Shown: positions 43,143 through 52,595 of the stretch, piece after piece
Layout: every line of letters begins with the position of its first letter
Numbering within the stretch: position 1 is the stretch's first letter
From: Bufo bufo
Taxonomy: Eukaryota; Chordata; Amphibia; Anura; Bufonidae
DNA length: 64,000 nt
Assembly: GCF_905171765.1 (NCBI RefSeq)
Contig: NC_053390.1
Span: 163,314,666 to 163,378,665 of the forward strand
Direction of reading: 5' to 3'
Program-made: the position numbers and the translations under genes
The notes under the pieces: generated by a model
The model's database searches: none
What the model was told of the DNA's origin: nothing
What the model saw: the letters and a program-made list of their open reading frames with translations, nothing else

Positions 43143-43426
43143 AGGATCTGTTACCATATATCACAAAATAAGCTGTATTCATTAGTAGGGCTCATGAAAT
43201 GTATTTTTGGTCCGCATCCAATTCGCATTTTTTGAAGGTCAGATGCAGACCCATTCATTTCAATGGAACTGCAAAAGATGCGGACAGCACATGTTCGTTC
43301 TGTGGCCCCGCAAAAAGATAGAACACGTCCTATTATTGACCGCTTTACAGACAAGGATTACCTGTTCTATTAGGGGCCAGCCATTCCGTTCTGTAAACAT
43401 GTGCATACAATGTGTATATGCCATTA
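43143..43426. repeat. Dispersed repeat with AAAGAGGATCTGTTACC end
   Basis: Begins AAAGAGGATCTGTTACCATA, the same style as the ends near 35896 and 36022. It also holds GGTCCGCATCCAATTCGCATTT and ATGCGGACAGCACATG, text shared with the MITE at 62818-63061 (GTGCTGTCCGCATCCAT). Probably two overlapping fragments. Confidence 0.45.
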
Positions 43427-43621
43427 GGCTAGTTTCACACTGCCGTTATAAGTTCCATCAAGCTTTTCCGGCAGAGAATGCAATGGCCACTGGCTACATT
43501 AACTATAATGGCGTCTGGCAGCGATCCAGTCGCTACCCAGCAAATATGCCTCTGGATCCAGAGAGATGTTTTCTGCTGGAACAGCCTGCCAGAACTATTA
43601 AACGGCAGTGTAAAATAGGCC
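43427..43621. mobile_element. 195-bp MITE, GGCTAGTTTCACAC end, TTA duplication
   Basis: Begins GGCTAGTTTCACACTGCCG and ends CGGCAGTGTAAAATAGGC, flanked by TTA at 43424-43426 and 43622-43624. Inner CCGGCAGAGAATGC and GGAACAGCCTGCC blocks match 9477-9713. Confidence 0.85.
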
Positions 43622-43804
43622 TTACACAGATCTCGTAGACCTGATGAGCCTGATGTAGTTACTATGAAATTTTTTGTCAGAATAGCTATAAAAACATTTT
43701 CCTGCCTGATATTAAAGTTAGCATTTGATGAGTCCTGCAAGAAACTGAGAGAGCTGATGAGTCTGCTATATACACAAGCTAAACTCAATCTCCCCCACCT
43801 AGGC

Positions 43805-44043
43805 TAATTGACAAGCTCCTTTCAGTGTACCTCCTCCCCTGCTGCAGCTGAAATCTAGCACTGCCCAGCACAAGTTGCAGTCTCATGGTTTTTCAGTGAG
43901 AGAAAATATATTTTCCTGCAGCAGTTTTTGTGTGGAACTACTACTTCTAACTCCCTCTCTTGCTTTCCTTTACTGCCTTCAGCTGAGCTGAGTGAGATTT
44001 CTGCAGCAGGGGAGGAGATACACTGAAAGGAACTTGTCAATTA
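43805..44043. repeat. Inverted repeat with ~42-bp arms
   Basis: AATTGACAAGCTCCTTTCAG at 43805 is mirrored by CTGAAAGGAACTTGTCAATT ending at 44042, with adjacent CCTCCCCTGCTGCAG / CTGCAGCAGGGGAGG also paired. The loop is about 150 bp and includes smaller AGCTGAAATC / GAGATTTC-like symmetry. Probably a MITE remnant. Confidence 0.65.
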
Positions 44044-44089
44044 TGCTGTCACAATATGGCTAACAATGGCCGTGTGATGAGGCCTTAAA

Positions 44090-44452
44090 AGGGTTTTCTA
44101 AAACTTATATACCGATTACCTATACTCTGCATAGATCATCAGTATATGATCGGTGGGGGTCCCCTGCCAATCAGCTGTTTGAGAAGGAATCAGTGTTCCT
44201 ATGAGCACCGTGGCCTTCTCAGTGCTTACCAAGCACAACGCCGTACGCTGTATACCGGCTGTGCTTGATATCGCACCTAGCCCCATTCACTTCTATGAGG
44301 CTGAGCTGTGTCTAGGCCACATGATCAGTGCACGTGTAGAAACTGGGCTTAGGAAAAATGTAAGAAGGCTGCAGTGCTGCTGCGAGCGCCAGTGCCTTTT
44401 CCAACAGCTGATTGGCGGGGGTCCCCAGTGTTGTACCCCAACTGATCAGATA

Positions 44453-44487
<35 letters not shown>
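44090..44487. repeat. Foldback repeat ending in a (TA)n microsatellite
   Basis: TATGATCGGTGGGGGTCCCC near 44145 is mirrored by GGCGGGGGTCCCCAGTG near 44413, with CCAATCAGCTG / CAGCTGATTGG also paired. A (TA)n tract of about 32 bp follows at 44456-44487, into which the LTR retrotransposon inserted. Confidence 0.6.
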
Positions 44488-44490
<3 letters not shown>

Positions 44491-45199
44491 GGGGGTTTGC
44501 TCTGGTAGGCAGATGGTAGCGGTGGCAGTATAGAGGCTCAGGAGACAGGCTTTGTGTCCAAACCGTGCTCTTTTATTCACTTCAGTGCATCACATCAAAA
44601 CTGTGCAATTCACACAACAGCAATGTCCATAAACCCCACCTCCCACAACGGATCCCCAAACGCTGCAGGCGTCTTGGTGCCTGTTCACACAGTCTCTCAC
44701 ATCAGTGGTCAGTACTACACCTTGTCATGGGGCGGGTTTGTCCAAGTTCGTGCAAGTTAGACAGGCCACGTGTCGGCCTGGACAAGGGATTGGCTCCGGC
44801 CACAGGATCCCTTCTTTTGGTCCTTCGCTGAGCCTGCAGCAATTGGGCAGTTCTTGTTAGACGAGCGGACTACAGCGCTCAGCCCGACCGAGCGATCAGC
44901 CTCCCATACAGCTTCCTGCAGTGAGACAGGAGACCACACTTCATCAGCAGCACCACAGTCAGTGAGCCTCAAACCTATATCCACAGCCCTGGGTGTAGCA
45001 GGCAGACCACACCCAGCAAGCATAGTGAAGGATTAACTCCTTCCCTACCCAACTAAGGCCAGAGATAACCAACCTGCCAGGATCAGTGTAGACTGACACC
45101 AACAACTGAAACCCGTCCACCCTGCTCTTACTCCACCAGGGCCACGACCCCCGGTGGTACATACCTTCCATCCACTACCACTCCAGACATTCTCTTACA
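44488..45199 (-). repeat. 3' LTR
   Basis: 712 bp. On the minus strand it starts TGTAAGAGAATGTC and ends GCAAACCCCCACA. It differs from the 5' LTR at two positions that I found (near 44868 and 45059). It carries an AATAAA signal on the minus strand at 44577-44572. Opposing small frames repeated in both LTRs are not genes. Confidence 0.95.
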
Positions 45200-45897
45200 T
45201 ATCCCCCCCCCCTTTGTTCCCCCCTGAAGGCTTGACGACCCTGTTCAATCCTACCGGGGTGAACACACATATAGCAGTGTACCCGGGACAGGGCATCAGC
45301 GTTCCCTTGCAGGCGACCTGCCCTGTGCTCAACCCTGAATTTAAAATTCTGGAGGGATAAGAACCATCTGGTGACCCGAGCGCTCCCCTCCTTAGCCTGG
45401 CTCATCCACCGGAGAGGGGAGTGGTCAGTCACCAGACGGAACCTTCTCCCCAACAGGTAATACCTGAGAGATTCAAGTGCCCACTTGATGGCGAGGCATT
45501 CTCTTTCTACCACGCTGTACCGGGTTTCCGCTGGGGTGAGCTTGCGGCTCAGGAAACCAACGGGGTGTTCTTCACCATTGATTTCCTGGGAGAGTACCGC
45601 CCCGAGGCCTACTCCAGAGGCGTCCGTCTGGACTATAAACTCCCGTCCGAAGTCGGGCGTCACCAGAACTGGGGACCCGCATAGGGCCGACTTCAAACGG
45701 GAGAACGCCTCTTCCGCCTGCTCATCCCAGCGAACCATTACCGACTTCCTACCTTTCAGGAGTCCTGTCAACGGGGCAGCTATAGTGGCGAAATGTGGGA
45801 TGAACCGCATATAATACCCTACCATCCCTAAAAATGACCGCAGTTGCCTGGTCGTAAGGGGTGTAGGCCAATTTCGGATCGCCTCGATCTTATTTAT
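45175..45897 (-). pseudogene. Pol C-terminal fragment: RNase H
   Basis: This frame continues pol after a frameshift near 45897. From the first Met (45825) it has 216 residues. The RT/RNase H connection is residues 1-60. RNase H active-site residues visible are D68 (QTDAS), E109 (VERECLAI), D134 (VTDHSPL) and D177 (GNADALSR). The frame runs on through the polypurine tract (RGGG) and ends inside the 3' LTR at 45175, so the last residues are LTR-encoded. In an intact element RNase H degrades the RNA template during reverse transcription. Here it is separated from reverse transcriptase and has no own start signal. Confidence 0.88.
45200..45215 (-). other. Polypurine tract
   Basis: Reads AAAGGGGGGGGGGATA on the minus strand directly before the 3' LTR. 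This is the expected position and composition for the plus-strand primer of reverse transcription. Confidence 0.85.
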
Positions 45898-48800
45898 TTG
45901 GGCTTAACGACTCCGCGTCCAATGACATAACCCAAATACCTCGCTTCCTCCAGGCCCACTGAGCACTTTTTTGGGTTGGCGGTCAATCCTGCCTTCCTGA
46001 GCGAGTCTATCACTGCTTGAACCTTCGACAAGTGACTTTCCCAGTCCTGGCTAAATATGATTATATCATCTAAATATGCTGAGGCATACCGGAGATGTGG
46101 TCTGAGGACGATATCCATCAGCCGTTGAAACGTGGCTGGAGCACCGTGCAACTCGAAGGGCAACACTCTATAATGGAACAGCCCCTCCGGCGTGACAAAG
46201 GCGGTCTTCTCTTTTGCTGTCTCTGTTAAAGGTACCTGCCAGTACCCTTTTGTGAGATCTATCACCGAGAAATACCTGGCTTTACCCATTCGCTCTATTA
46301 ACTCATCTACTCGCGGCATGGGATAGGCGTCAAACTTTGAAATCTCGTTTAGTTTCCGGAAATCATTACAAAAACGTAATGATCCGTCGGGCTTTGGGAT
46401 AAGAACGATCGGGCTAGCCCACTCGCTCCTAGACTCCTCAATGACCCCTAACTTCAGCATAAACTTTACTTCCTCTGAAATGGCTTGTCGCCGAGCCTCC
46501 GGTACCCGGTACGGTCGTAAACTGACCTTTTCCTGGGGCTCGGTGACAATGTCATGTTGGACGAGATTGGTATGTCCCGGAAGGTCAGAGAACACGTCTT
46601 TATTCCTGCTAATGAACGCCTTCACTTCTTGAGTCTGCTTAGTCGACAAACCGCTACCTATCTTTACTGCAGGGGTATCCTCTGGTACCACTGTAGGGCC
46701 GGGGACGTTCTCTGCAGCCAAGACAAAGCGCGGGTCATCCCCAAGGAGACTTTCTCTATCTTTCCAGGCTTTCAGTAAATTAACGTGGTACACCTGCTCG
46801 GGCTTCCGCCTTCCTGGCTGGTATACCCTGTAATTCACGGGGCCTAACTTCTCTCTTATCTCATATGGCCCTTGCCACCTGGCCAGGAATTTGCTGTCTA
46901 CGGTGGGCACTAGTACTAACACTCGGTCGCCCGGGTTAAACGTCCTTACCTGGGCGGCCCGGTTGTACACGCAGCTCTGGGCCAGCTGTGCCGCTTCCAT
47001 ATGTTCACGGACTATGGGCAGAACTGTTCCTATCCGGTCCTGCATCTTCTTGATGTGCTCGACTATGCTTTTGTGAGGGGTAGGCTGTTGCTCCCATGCC
47101 TCTTTACCGATATCCAACAGCCCTCTGGGATGCCTACCATATAACAGTTCAAACGGTGAGAACCCCGTGGACGCCTGGGGCACTTCTCGCACCGCAAATA
47201 ACACATAGGGCAGCAAGAGGTCCCAGTCCTTTCCATCTTTTGCCACCGCTCTCTTGAGCATTGACTTTAGGGTCTTATTAAAGCGTTCCACCAGCCCGTC
47301 AGTTTGGGGGTGATAGACGGAAGTACGCAAGTGCTTAATATTTAATATTTTGCAGAGCTCCCTCATCACTTTGGACATGAAAGGGGTCCCTTGGTCCGTC
47401 AATATCTCCTTTGGGATCCCCACCCAGGAGAACATACCCATCAGCTCCTTGGCTATCAGCTTGGCTGACGTGTGGCGCAGGGGTATCGCCTCAGGGTAGC
47501 GAGTAGCGTAGTCTACTATGACCAGGATATGTTGGTGGCCTCTGGCTGACTTGTTAATGGGGCCTACCAGGTCCATTGCAACCCTTTCGAAAGGTACTTC
47601 AATAATGGGCATGGGCACCAGGGGACTACGATAATGAGGCTGGGGGCTGGTCCTCTGACACTCTGGACAGGACTGGCAAAACCTCCTGACTTCCTCATAT
47701 ATCCCCGGCCAATAGAAACGCTGCAGTATACGTTCCTGAGTTTTCTGGACCCCCAGATGTCCTCCTAACACATGAGTATGCGCTAGGTCTAATACCATGC
47801 GGCGGTATGGCTGGGGTACCACCAACTGTTCTATTACCTCTTGCCGGACTTTGTCGACCCGGTACAGTAGGTCCTGGTTACAGGCCAGGTGGGGAAATTC
47901 CGAGTCGGCTCCCGGGTGCTGAGCCACTCCATTGATGACTGTCATCCCTTCTCTGGCCCGTGACAATGTAGGATCCTGGAGCTGGGCGGTCCCGAATGTG
48001 TCTCGGGATACTTCTAGTTCTGGAACAGATGGGGCTGCCACCGGTTCACCAGCCAACCCCTCTAGGTACAAGCTATCGGGTTGACACTCTTCCTCCTTAT
48101 TGGTGACCCCTACAGCTGGTAGCTCCTCTTCAGGATCAACAGGCACCGGCTCTGCACCCCGTCCCTCCCAGAGAGACCAGAACAGGGGACAATCCCTAAC
48201 TAGGATGGCAGCGTAAGGGATTTGTCGCCCCACCCCAACCACCTGCTGTATCTCCCTTCCGAGGGTAGACAAGGTCACACAGGTTGTAGGATATTCTCGC
48301 TGGTCCCCATGAATGCACACAATCCTGATGGTTTGCTTGCCTGAGCCGCGACTGGCCACCAGGGACTCGTGCACGAGGGTCACTAAGCTCCCCGAGTCTA
48401 GCAATGCCTTAACTGGGTGTCCATTAATAGAGATGGCACACAACGGGGGTGTATCAGTGGATAGCAGCGAAGCAGCAACATACACTGGCTGGCCGAAAAA
48501 GGAGGACCGTCGTGCGAACCCGCAGTCCATGGGCTCTGCCGCCCTCGGGCAGTTGGCAGCAATGTGTCCCAGGCCCTGACAGTGCCAACATCTAATCCCC
48601 GGGGCCTCTCGTCTCCCCAGGTTTGGCCTCCCAGGAGTGGAAATCACCTCCCCCCCCTTAAGCCGTTGAGCCCCCTTCTCAGGTCCCCCTTGTGGCAGGG
48701 AGAGTGAACGCGGCTTTTGCAGGAAGGCGGACTCTCGGACCAAGTCCTGGGTTGCCATGTATCTCTCGACTAGGCCAACAACTTGATCCAGGGTGCCTGG

Positions 48801-49490
48801 ATCACCTTGTCCCACCCAGCGCTGTATTGCTCTTGGGAGGGTACGCACCAAACGATCCACCACCACACGTTCCACCATCTGCGAGGGGCTCAATGTCTCA
48901 GGCTGCAGCCATTTTTTTACGAGGTGTAACAGGTCATAGGCCTGGGACCGAGCAGGCTTGGACTCTGAGAAAGCCCACTGGTAGACTCGATGTGCACGCA
49001 CATAGGTATTAACCCCAAGACGAGCCAACACCTCCCCCTTCAGTCTCTCATAGCTCTTGGCTTCCTCCTGACTGAGGTCGAAGTAGGCCTTTTGTGCGTC
49101 ACCCACTAAAAATGGCGCCACTACTTCGGCCCACTGTTCTGCCGGTAACCTTTCCTGTTCCGCAGTGCGTTCGAAGACCATCAGGAACGCCTCGATATCA
49201 TCCTCGGGGCCCATCTTCCTTAACGCTGAGCGCACCTTATCCCGGGCAGCAGGTAGGATTGCGGTTCCCCCCGGGACGGCTTGTTGTTGTAACACACGCA
49301 TGGACTCCTGCATAGTCGCCAGTTGCTGGGCCAGTAGACTATTCAACTGCCGCTGGTCTCTCAGGGCTTCCTCATGTCTCCGAGTAGCCTCCTCATTACT
49401 TTGCACCAAGTGTCTAATGGCCTCCTCCATCTTATCTGGAGCCACAAAGCTTGCCGGCTTAATATATGACATACAGTCCAAACAGCACAA
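45894..49490 (-). pseudogene. Gag-protease-integrase-reverse transcriptase polyprotein
   Basis: Open frame of 1,198 codons. The first codon in the frame is TTG and the first ATG is at 49472 (codon 7), the likely start, 39 bp after the primer-binding site. Order by residue: coiled-coil-like Glu/Arg/Gln-rich region 21-75; helical Gag core 85-255, which resembles the SCAN-type capsid domain of Gmr1 elements; zinc knuckle CX2CX4HX4C at 301-314; aspartic protease LLDSGS (D365); integrase zinc-binding H573/H578/C608/C611; catalytic D640, D699 and E735 (DX35E); GPY module at about 875-890; reverse transcriptase with D1078 (FSVIDL) and YLDD at 1139-1142. The frame stops at 45894, just after the reverse transcriptase, because of a single-base frameshift. 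RNase H continues in another frame. At residue 1113 the usual LPFGL reads LPFEL, possibly a second damaging change. No chromodomain is visible. Confidence 0.92.
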
Positions 49491-49510
49491 TTTTCAGCCT
49501 CACTGCCGTT

Positions 49511-49528
49511 TGCCCGCATCCTCCACCA
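49511..49528 (-). other. Primer-binding site, tRNA-Ala
   Basis: On the minus strand TGGTGGAGGATGCGGGCA starts 2 nt after the 5' LTR. It is complementary to the 3' end of vertebrate tRNA-Ala(AGC), which ends GCCCGCATCCTCCA plus CCA (recalled from memory). All 18 positions match. Confidence 0.85.
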
Positions 49529-49530
49529 AT

Positions 49531-50239
49531 TGTGGGGGTTTGCTCTGGTAGGCAGATGGTAGCGGTGGCAGTATAGAGGCTCAGGAGACAGGCTTTGTGT
49601 CCAAACCGTGCTCTTTTATTCACTTCAGTGCATCACATCAAAACTGTGCAATTCACACAACAGCAATGTCCATAAACCCCACCTCCCACAACGGATCCCC
49701 AAACGCTGCAGGCGTCTTGGTGCCTGTTCACACAGTCTCTCACATCAGTGGTCAGTACTACACCTTGTCATGGGGCGGGTTTGTCCAAGTTCGTGCAAGT
49801 TAGACAGGCCACGTGTCGGCCTGGACAAGGGATTGGCTCCGGCCACAGGATCCCTTCTTTTGGTCCTTCGCTGAGCCTGCAGCAATTGGGCAGTTCTTGT
49901 TAGACGAGCAGACTACAGCGCTCAGCCCGACCGAGCGATCAGCCTCCCATACAGCTTCCTGCAGTGAGACAGGAGACCACACTTCATCAGCAGCACCACA
50001 GTCAGTGAGCCTCAAACCTATATCCACAGCCCTGGGTGTAGCAGGCAGACCACACCCAGCAAGCATAGTGAAGGATTAACTCCTTCCCTACCCAACTAAG
50101 GGCAGAGATAACCAACCTGCCAGGATCAGTGTAGACTGACACCAACAACTGAAACCCGTCCACCCTGCTCTTACTCCACCAGGGCCACGACCCCCGGTGG
50201 TACATACCTTCCATCCACTACCACTCCAGACATTCTCTT

Positions 50240-50242
<3 letters not shown>
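49531..50242 (-). repeat. 5' LTR
   Basis: 712 bp, TG..CA ends, nearly identical to the 3' LTR. AATAAA at 49620-49615 (minus strand) lies about 85 bp before the LTR end. Flanked upstream (plus-strand right side) by (AT)n. Confidence 0.95.
49615..49620 (-). promoter_or_regulatory. Polyadenylation signal in the LTR
   Basis: AATAAA on the minus strand, duplicated at 44572-44577 in the 3' LTR, where it would end the element transcript. Confidence 0.6.
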
Positions 50243-50269
<27 letters not shown>

Positions 50270-50275
<6 letters not shown>

Positions 50276-51029
50276 AGACCAAAAGTTTGGACACACCTTC
50301 TCATTCAAAGAGTTTTCTTTATTTTCATGACTATGAAAATTGTAGATTCACACTGAAGGCATCAAAACTATGAATTAACTCAGGTTTAATAAGTGGGATT
50401 TCTTGCCTTATAAATGGGATTGGGACCATCAGTGGCGTTGAGGAGAAGTCAGGTGGATACACAGCTGATAGTCCTACTGAATAGACTGTTAGAATTTGTA
50501 TTATGGCAAGAAAAAAGCAGCTAAGTAAAGAAAAACGAGTGGCCATCATTACTTTAAGAAATTAAGGTCAGTCAGTCAGCCGAAAAATTTAGAAAACTTT
50601 GAAAGTAAGGGCTATTTGACCATGAAGGAGAGTTATGGGGTGCTGCGCCAGATTACCTGGCCTCCACAGTCACCGGACCTGAACCCAATCGAGATGGTTT
50701 GGGGTGAGCTGGACCGCAGAGTGAAGGCAAAAGGGCCAACAAGCGCTAAGCATCTCTGGGAACTCCTTCAAGACTGTTGGAAGACCATTTCAGGGGACTA
50801 CCTCTTAAAGCTCATCAAGAGAATGCCAAGAGTGTGCAAAGCAGTAATCAAAGCAAAAGGTGGCTACTTTGAAGAACCTAGAATATGACATATTTTCAGT
50901 TGTTTCACACTTGTTTGTTATGTATATAATTCCACATGTGTTAATTCAAAGTTTTGATGCCTTCATAGTCTTGAAAATAAAGAAAACTCTTTGAATAAGA
51001 AGGTGTGTCCAAACTTTTGGTCTGTACTG
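50270..51029 (+). mobile_element. Second internally deleted Tc1-like element
   Basis: A 760-bp relative of 26976-27894, between TA dinucleotides in a (TA)n tract. The first base of the left end has changed (T for C). The left arm has lost most of its inverted sequence (GAATTAAC joins CAGGTTTAATAAG directly) while the right arm is intact. The junction between N-terminal and C-terminal transposase pieces is the same as in the first copy. It abuts the same microsatellite that received the LTR element. Confidence 0.9.
50503..50888 (+). pseudogene. Deleted Tc1 transposase remnant
   Basis: The ATG at 50503 gives MARKKQLSKEKRVAII and a stop after about 20 codons. The C-terminal part (50616-50888) carries [16 protein letters not shown] and ends CKAVIKAKGG. 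Catalytic aspartates 1 and 2 are absent. Same deletion as at 27368-27753. Confidence 0.88.
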
Positions 51030-51031
51030 TA

Positions 51032-51608
51032 TATATATCAATATATCAGTATCAATTGCCCTTAGGAGACCTAATGGTAATTTCAGTCATTTCAGTTTGT
51101 AACAATCTCATCAAATTAAGTTTAATCAGAAAAATATTAATACATTGCACACCCCATCCTTCATGTACTTGCATGTACTTTCTTGATAATTGCAGCTAAT
51201 TACCTTTAGAGATTTTAATTGGATCCTCTAGCTGACAGCTTGGCAGATGCCCACGCTGTCTCTACAATGAATGGATTTTTTGCGAATATGTTAAGAGCCA
51301 GCAAAGTCTTTCGTTGCAACAAACAAAATGTATCTTCGTTTTGTTGCAATGTGATCTCAGCACAACCATTTGTAGAATAATTATGGGCTATAAAAGTTTA
51401 CATTTAGAATTCTCTAATTACTACTTATCCAGCAAAACTGAAGTCTTTTTCCACATTGCAGCTTGAGTAATACTGTCGTGGAGTCCTGAATTTGTGCTGC
51501 AAATTCTATTTGGCTGAGTGTGTGTTTTTTAATTGAGAAAGGTGATCAAACCACTGCCAAATACTTCTCCTGACGTATACTAAATGAAAGGCAAAAATAT
51601 TTTACATA
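51032..51608. other. No gene seen
   Basis: AT-rich DNA after a short (TA)n tract. Nothing recognised. Confidence 0.45.
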
Positions 51609-52289
51609 TACACTACTCGCAAAATGTTAGGGATATTTGGCTTTCAGCTGAAATTTATGGAAAACATAAAAAGTTCCGCTACAGTGATATTATATCATGA
51701 AAGTAGGGCATTTAAGTAGAAGCATGCAATGGTGATTTCCTCATCTCAAACGATTGAAACCAAAGCCAACAACAGTGATGGGTATATCCCCACAAAAAAT
51801 GTCAATGTCTCAAAAACTTGTCATGTGGCCTTGAGCATCAATTACAGCTTGACAACTAGAGATGGCCTTGCGGTTCGCCCGGCGGTCGTTTCGCGGCAAA
51901 CTTTGTTCGTTTGCGATTCGCTGAACATGCGAACATATGGCAATGTTCACGCGCAGCATAGTCTTTTGCATTGTGCTGAACTTTGACCCATGCCACATCC
52001 ATCAGGTGGGACAGGACAGCCAATTGAGACTTTTCAGCACATGGACACACCCCCAACTCTATAACAGAACCCGATCTGGCAGCCATTTTACATTGTGTTT
52101 TGCCAGTGTAGGGAGAGGCTGCATTTTGGAGCAGGGACAGGCTGTTAGGAACTTAGGGACACCAAACGTTAGCTAATAGGGCTACAAAAGTCCTTTTAAG
52201 GGCTGGTAACGTTGTGCTATCGATAGGTGTGATATACAGAGGGGTGTCTAACATAGAAAAAATATTATAGTGCATTTGTATGCTTCCAG

Positions 52290-52565
52290 AAAATTCTGAC
52301 TAAGGGCTGCGATCTATCCGCTTCCACAAAATAGTGATTGAGGTTTTCCATATACCTGCGTCCACAAAATTACTGCTTGAGGTTGATATATCAGCTTCAA
52401 CTAACAACTGATTGAGGCCTGCCATATATCAGCTTCCACAAAATAGTGATAGAGGTTTTCCATATACCTGCGTCCACAAAATTACTGCTTGAGGGTGATA
52501 TACCTGCTTCAACTAACAACTAACTGATTGAGACCTTCCATATATCAGCTTCCACAAATACTGAT
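52290..52565 (+). repeat. ~112-bp tandem repeat, 5' side of the hAT element
   Basis: About two and a half copies of a unit containing CTTCCACAAAATAGTGATTG, TTTTCCATATACCTGCGTCC and TTCAACTAACAACTG, directly upstream of the first transposase ORF. Possibly the promoter region of the element. Confidence 0.75.
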
Positions 52566-52595
52566 CTTCTCTAGGGACTTTGGCACAGGGTCATT

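Larger units (their letters stand above)
44488..50242 (-). mobile_element. Ty3/gypsy retrotransposon of Gmr1 type, near complete
   Basis: A 5,755-bp element on the minus strand: 5' LTR 49531-50242, primer-binding site 49511-49528, gag-pol 49472 to about 45175, polypurine tract 45200-45215, 3' LTR 44488-45199. Both LTRs are 712 bp and I find only two differences, so insertion is recent. It entered a (TA)n microsatellite. ATAT on each side could be the 4-bp duplication but cannot be told apart from the microsatellite. Domain order is gag, protease, integrase, reverse transcriptase, RNase H. Integrase before reverse transcriptase is unusual for Ty3/gypsy and characteristic of the Gmr1 group of deuterostome elements. 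No envelope gene. One frameshift interrupts pol. Confidence 0.92.

Noticed and set aside
44456..44487. 4-bp ATAT target duplication of the LTR element
   Set aside because: It lies in a (TA)n microsatellite, so the duplication cannot be distinguished from the background.
44554..45171. Short frames in both LTRs, identical between the two copies
   Set aside because: Duplication is explained by the LTRs. No conserved accessory protein is recognised.
48313..49551. Plus-strand frames of 70-128 codons opposite gag
   Set aside because: They are shadows of the minus-strand gag-pol frame, with no independent motif.
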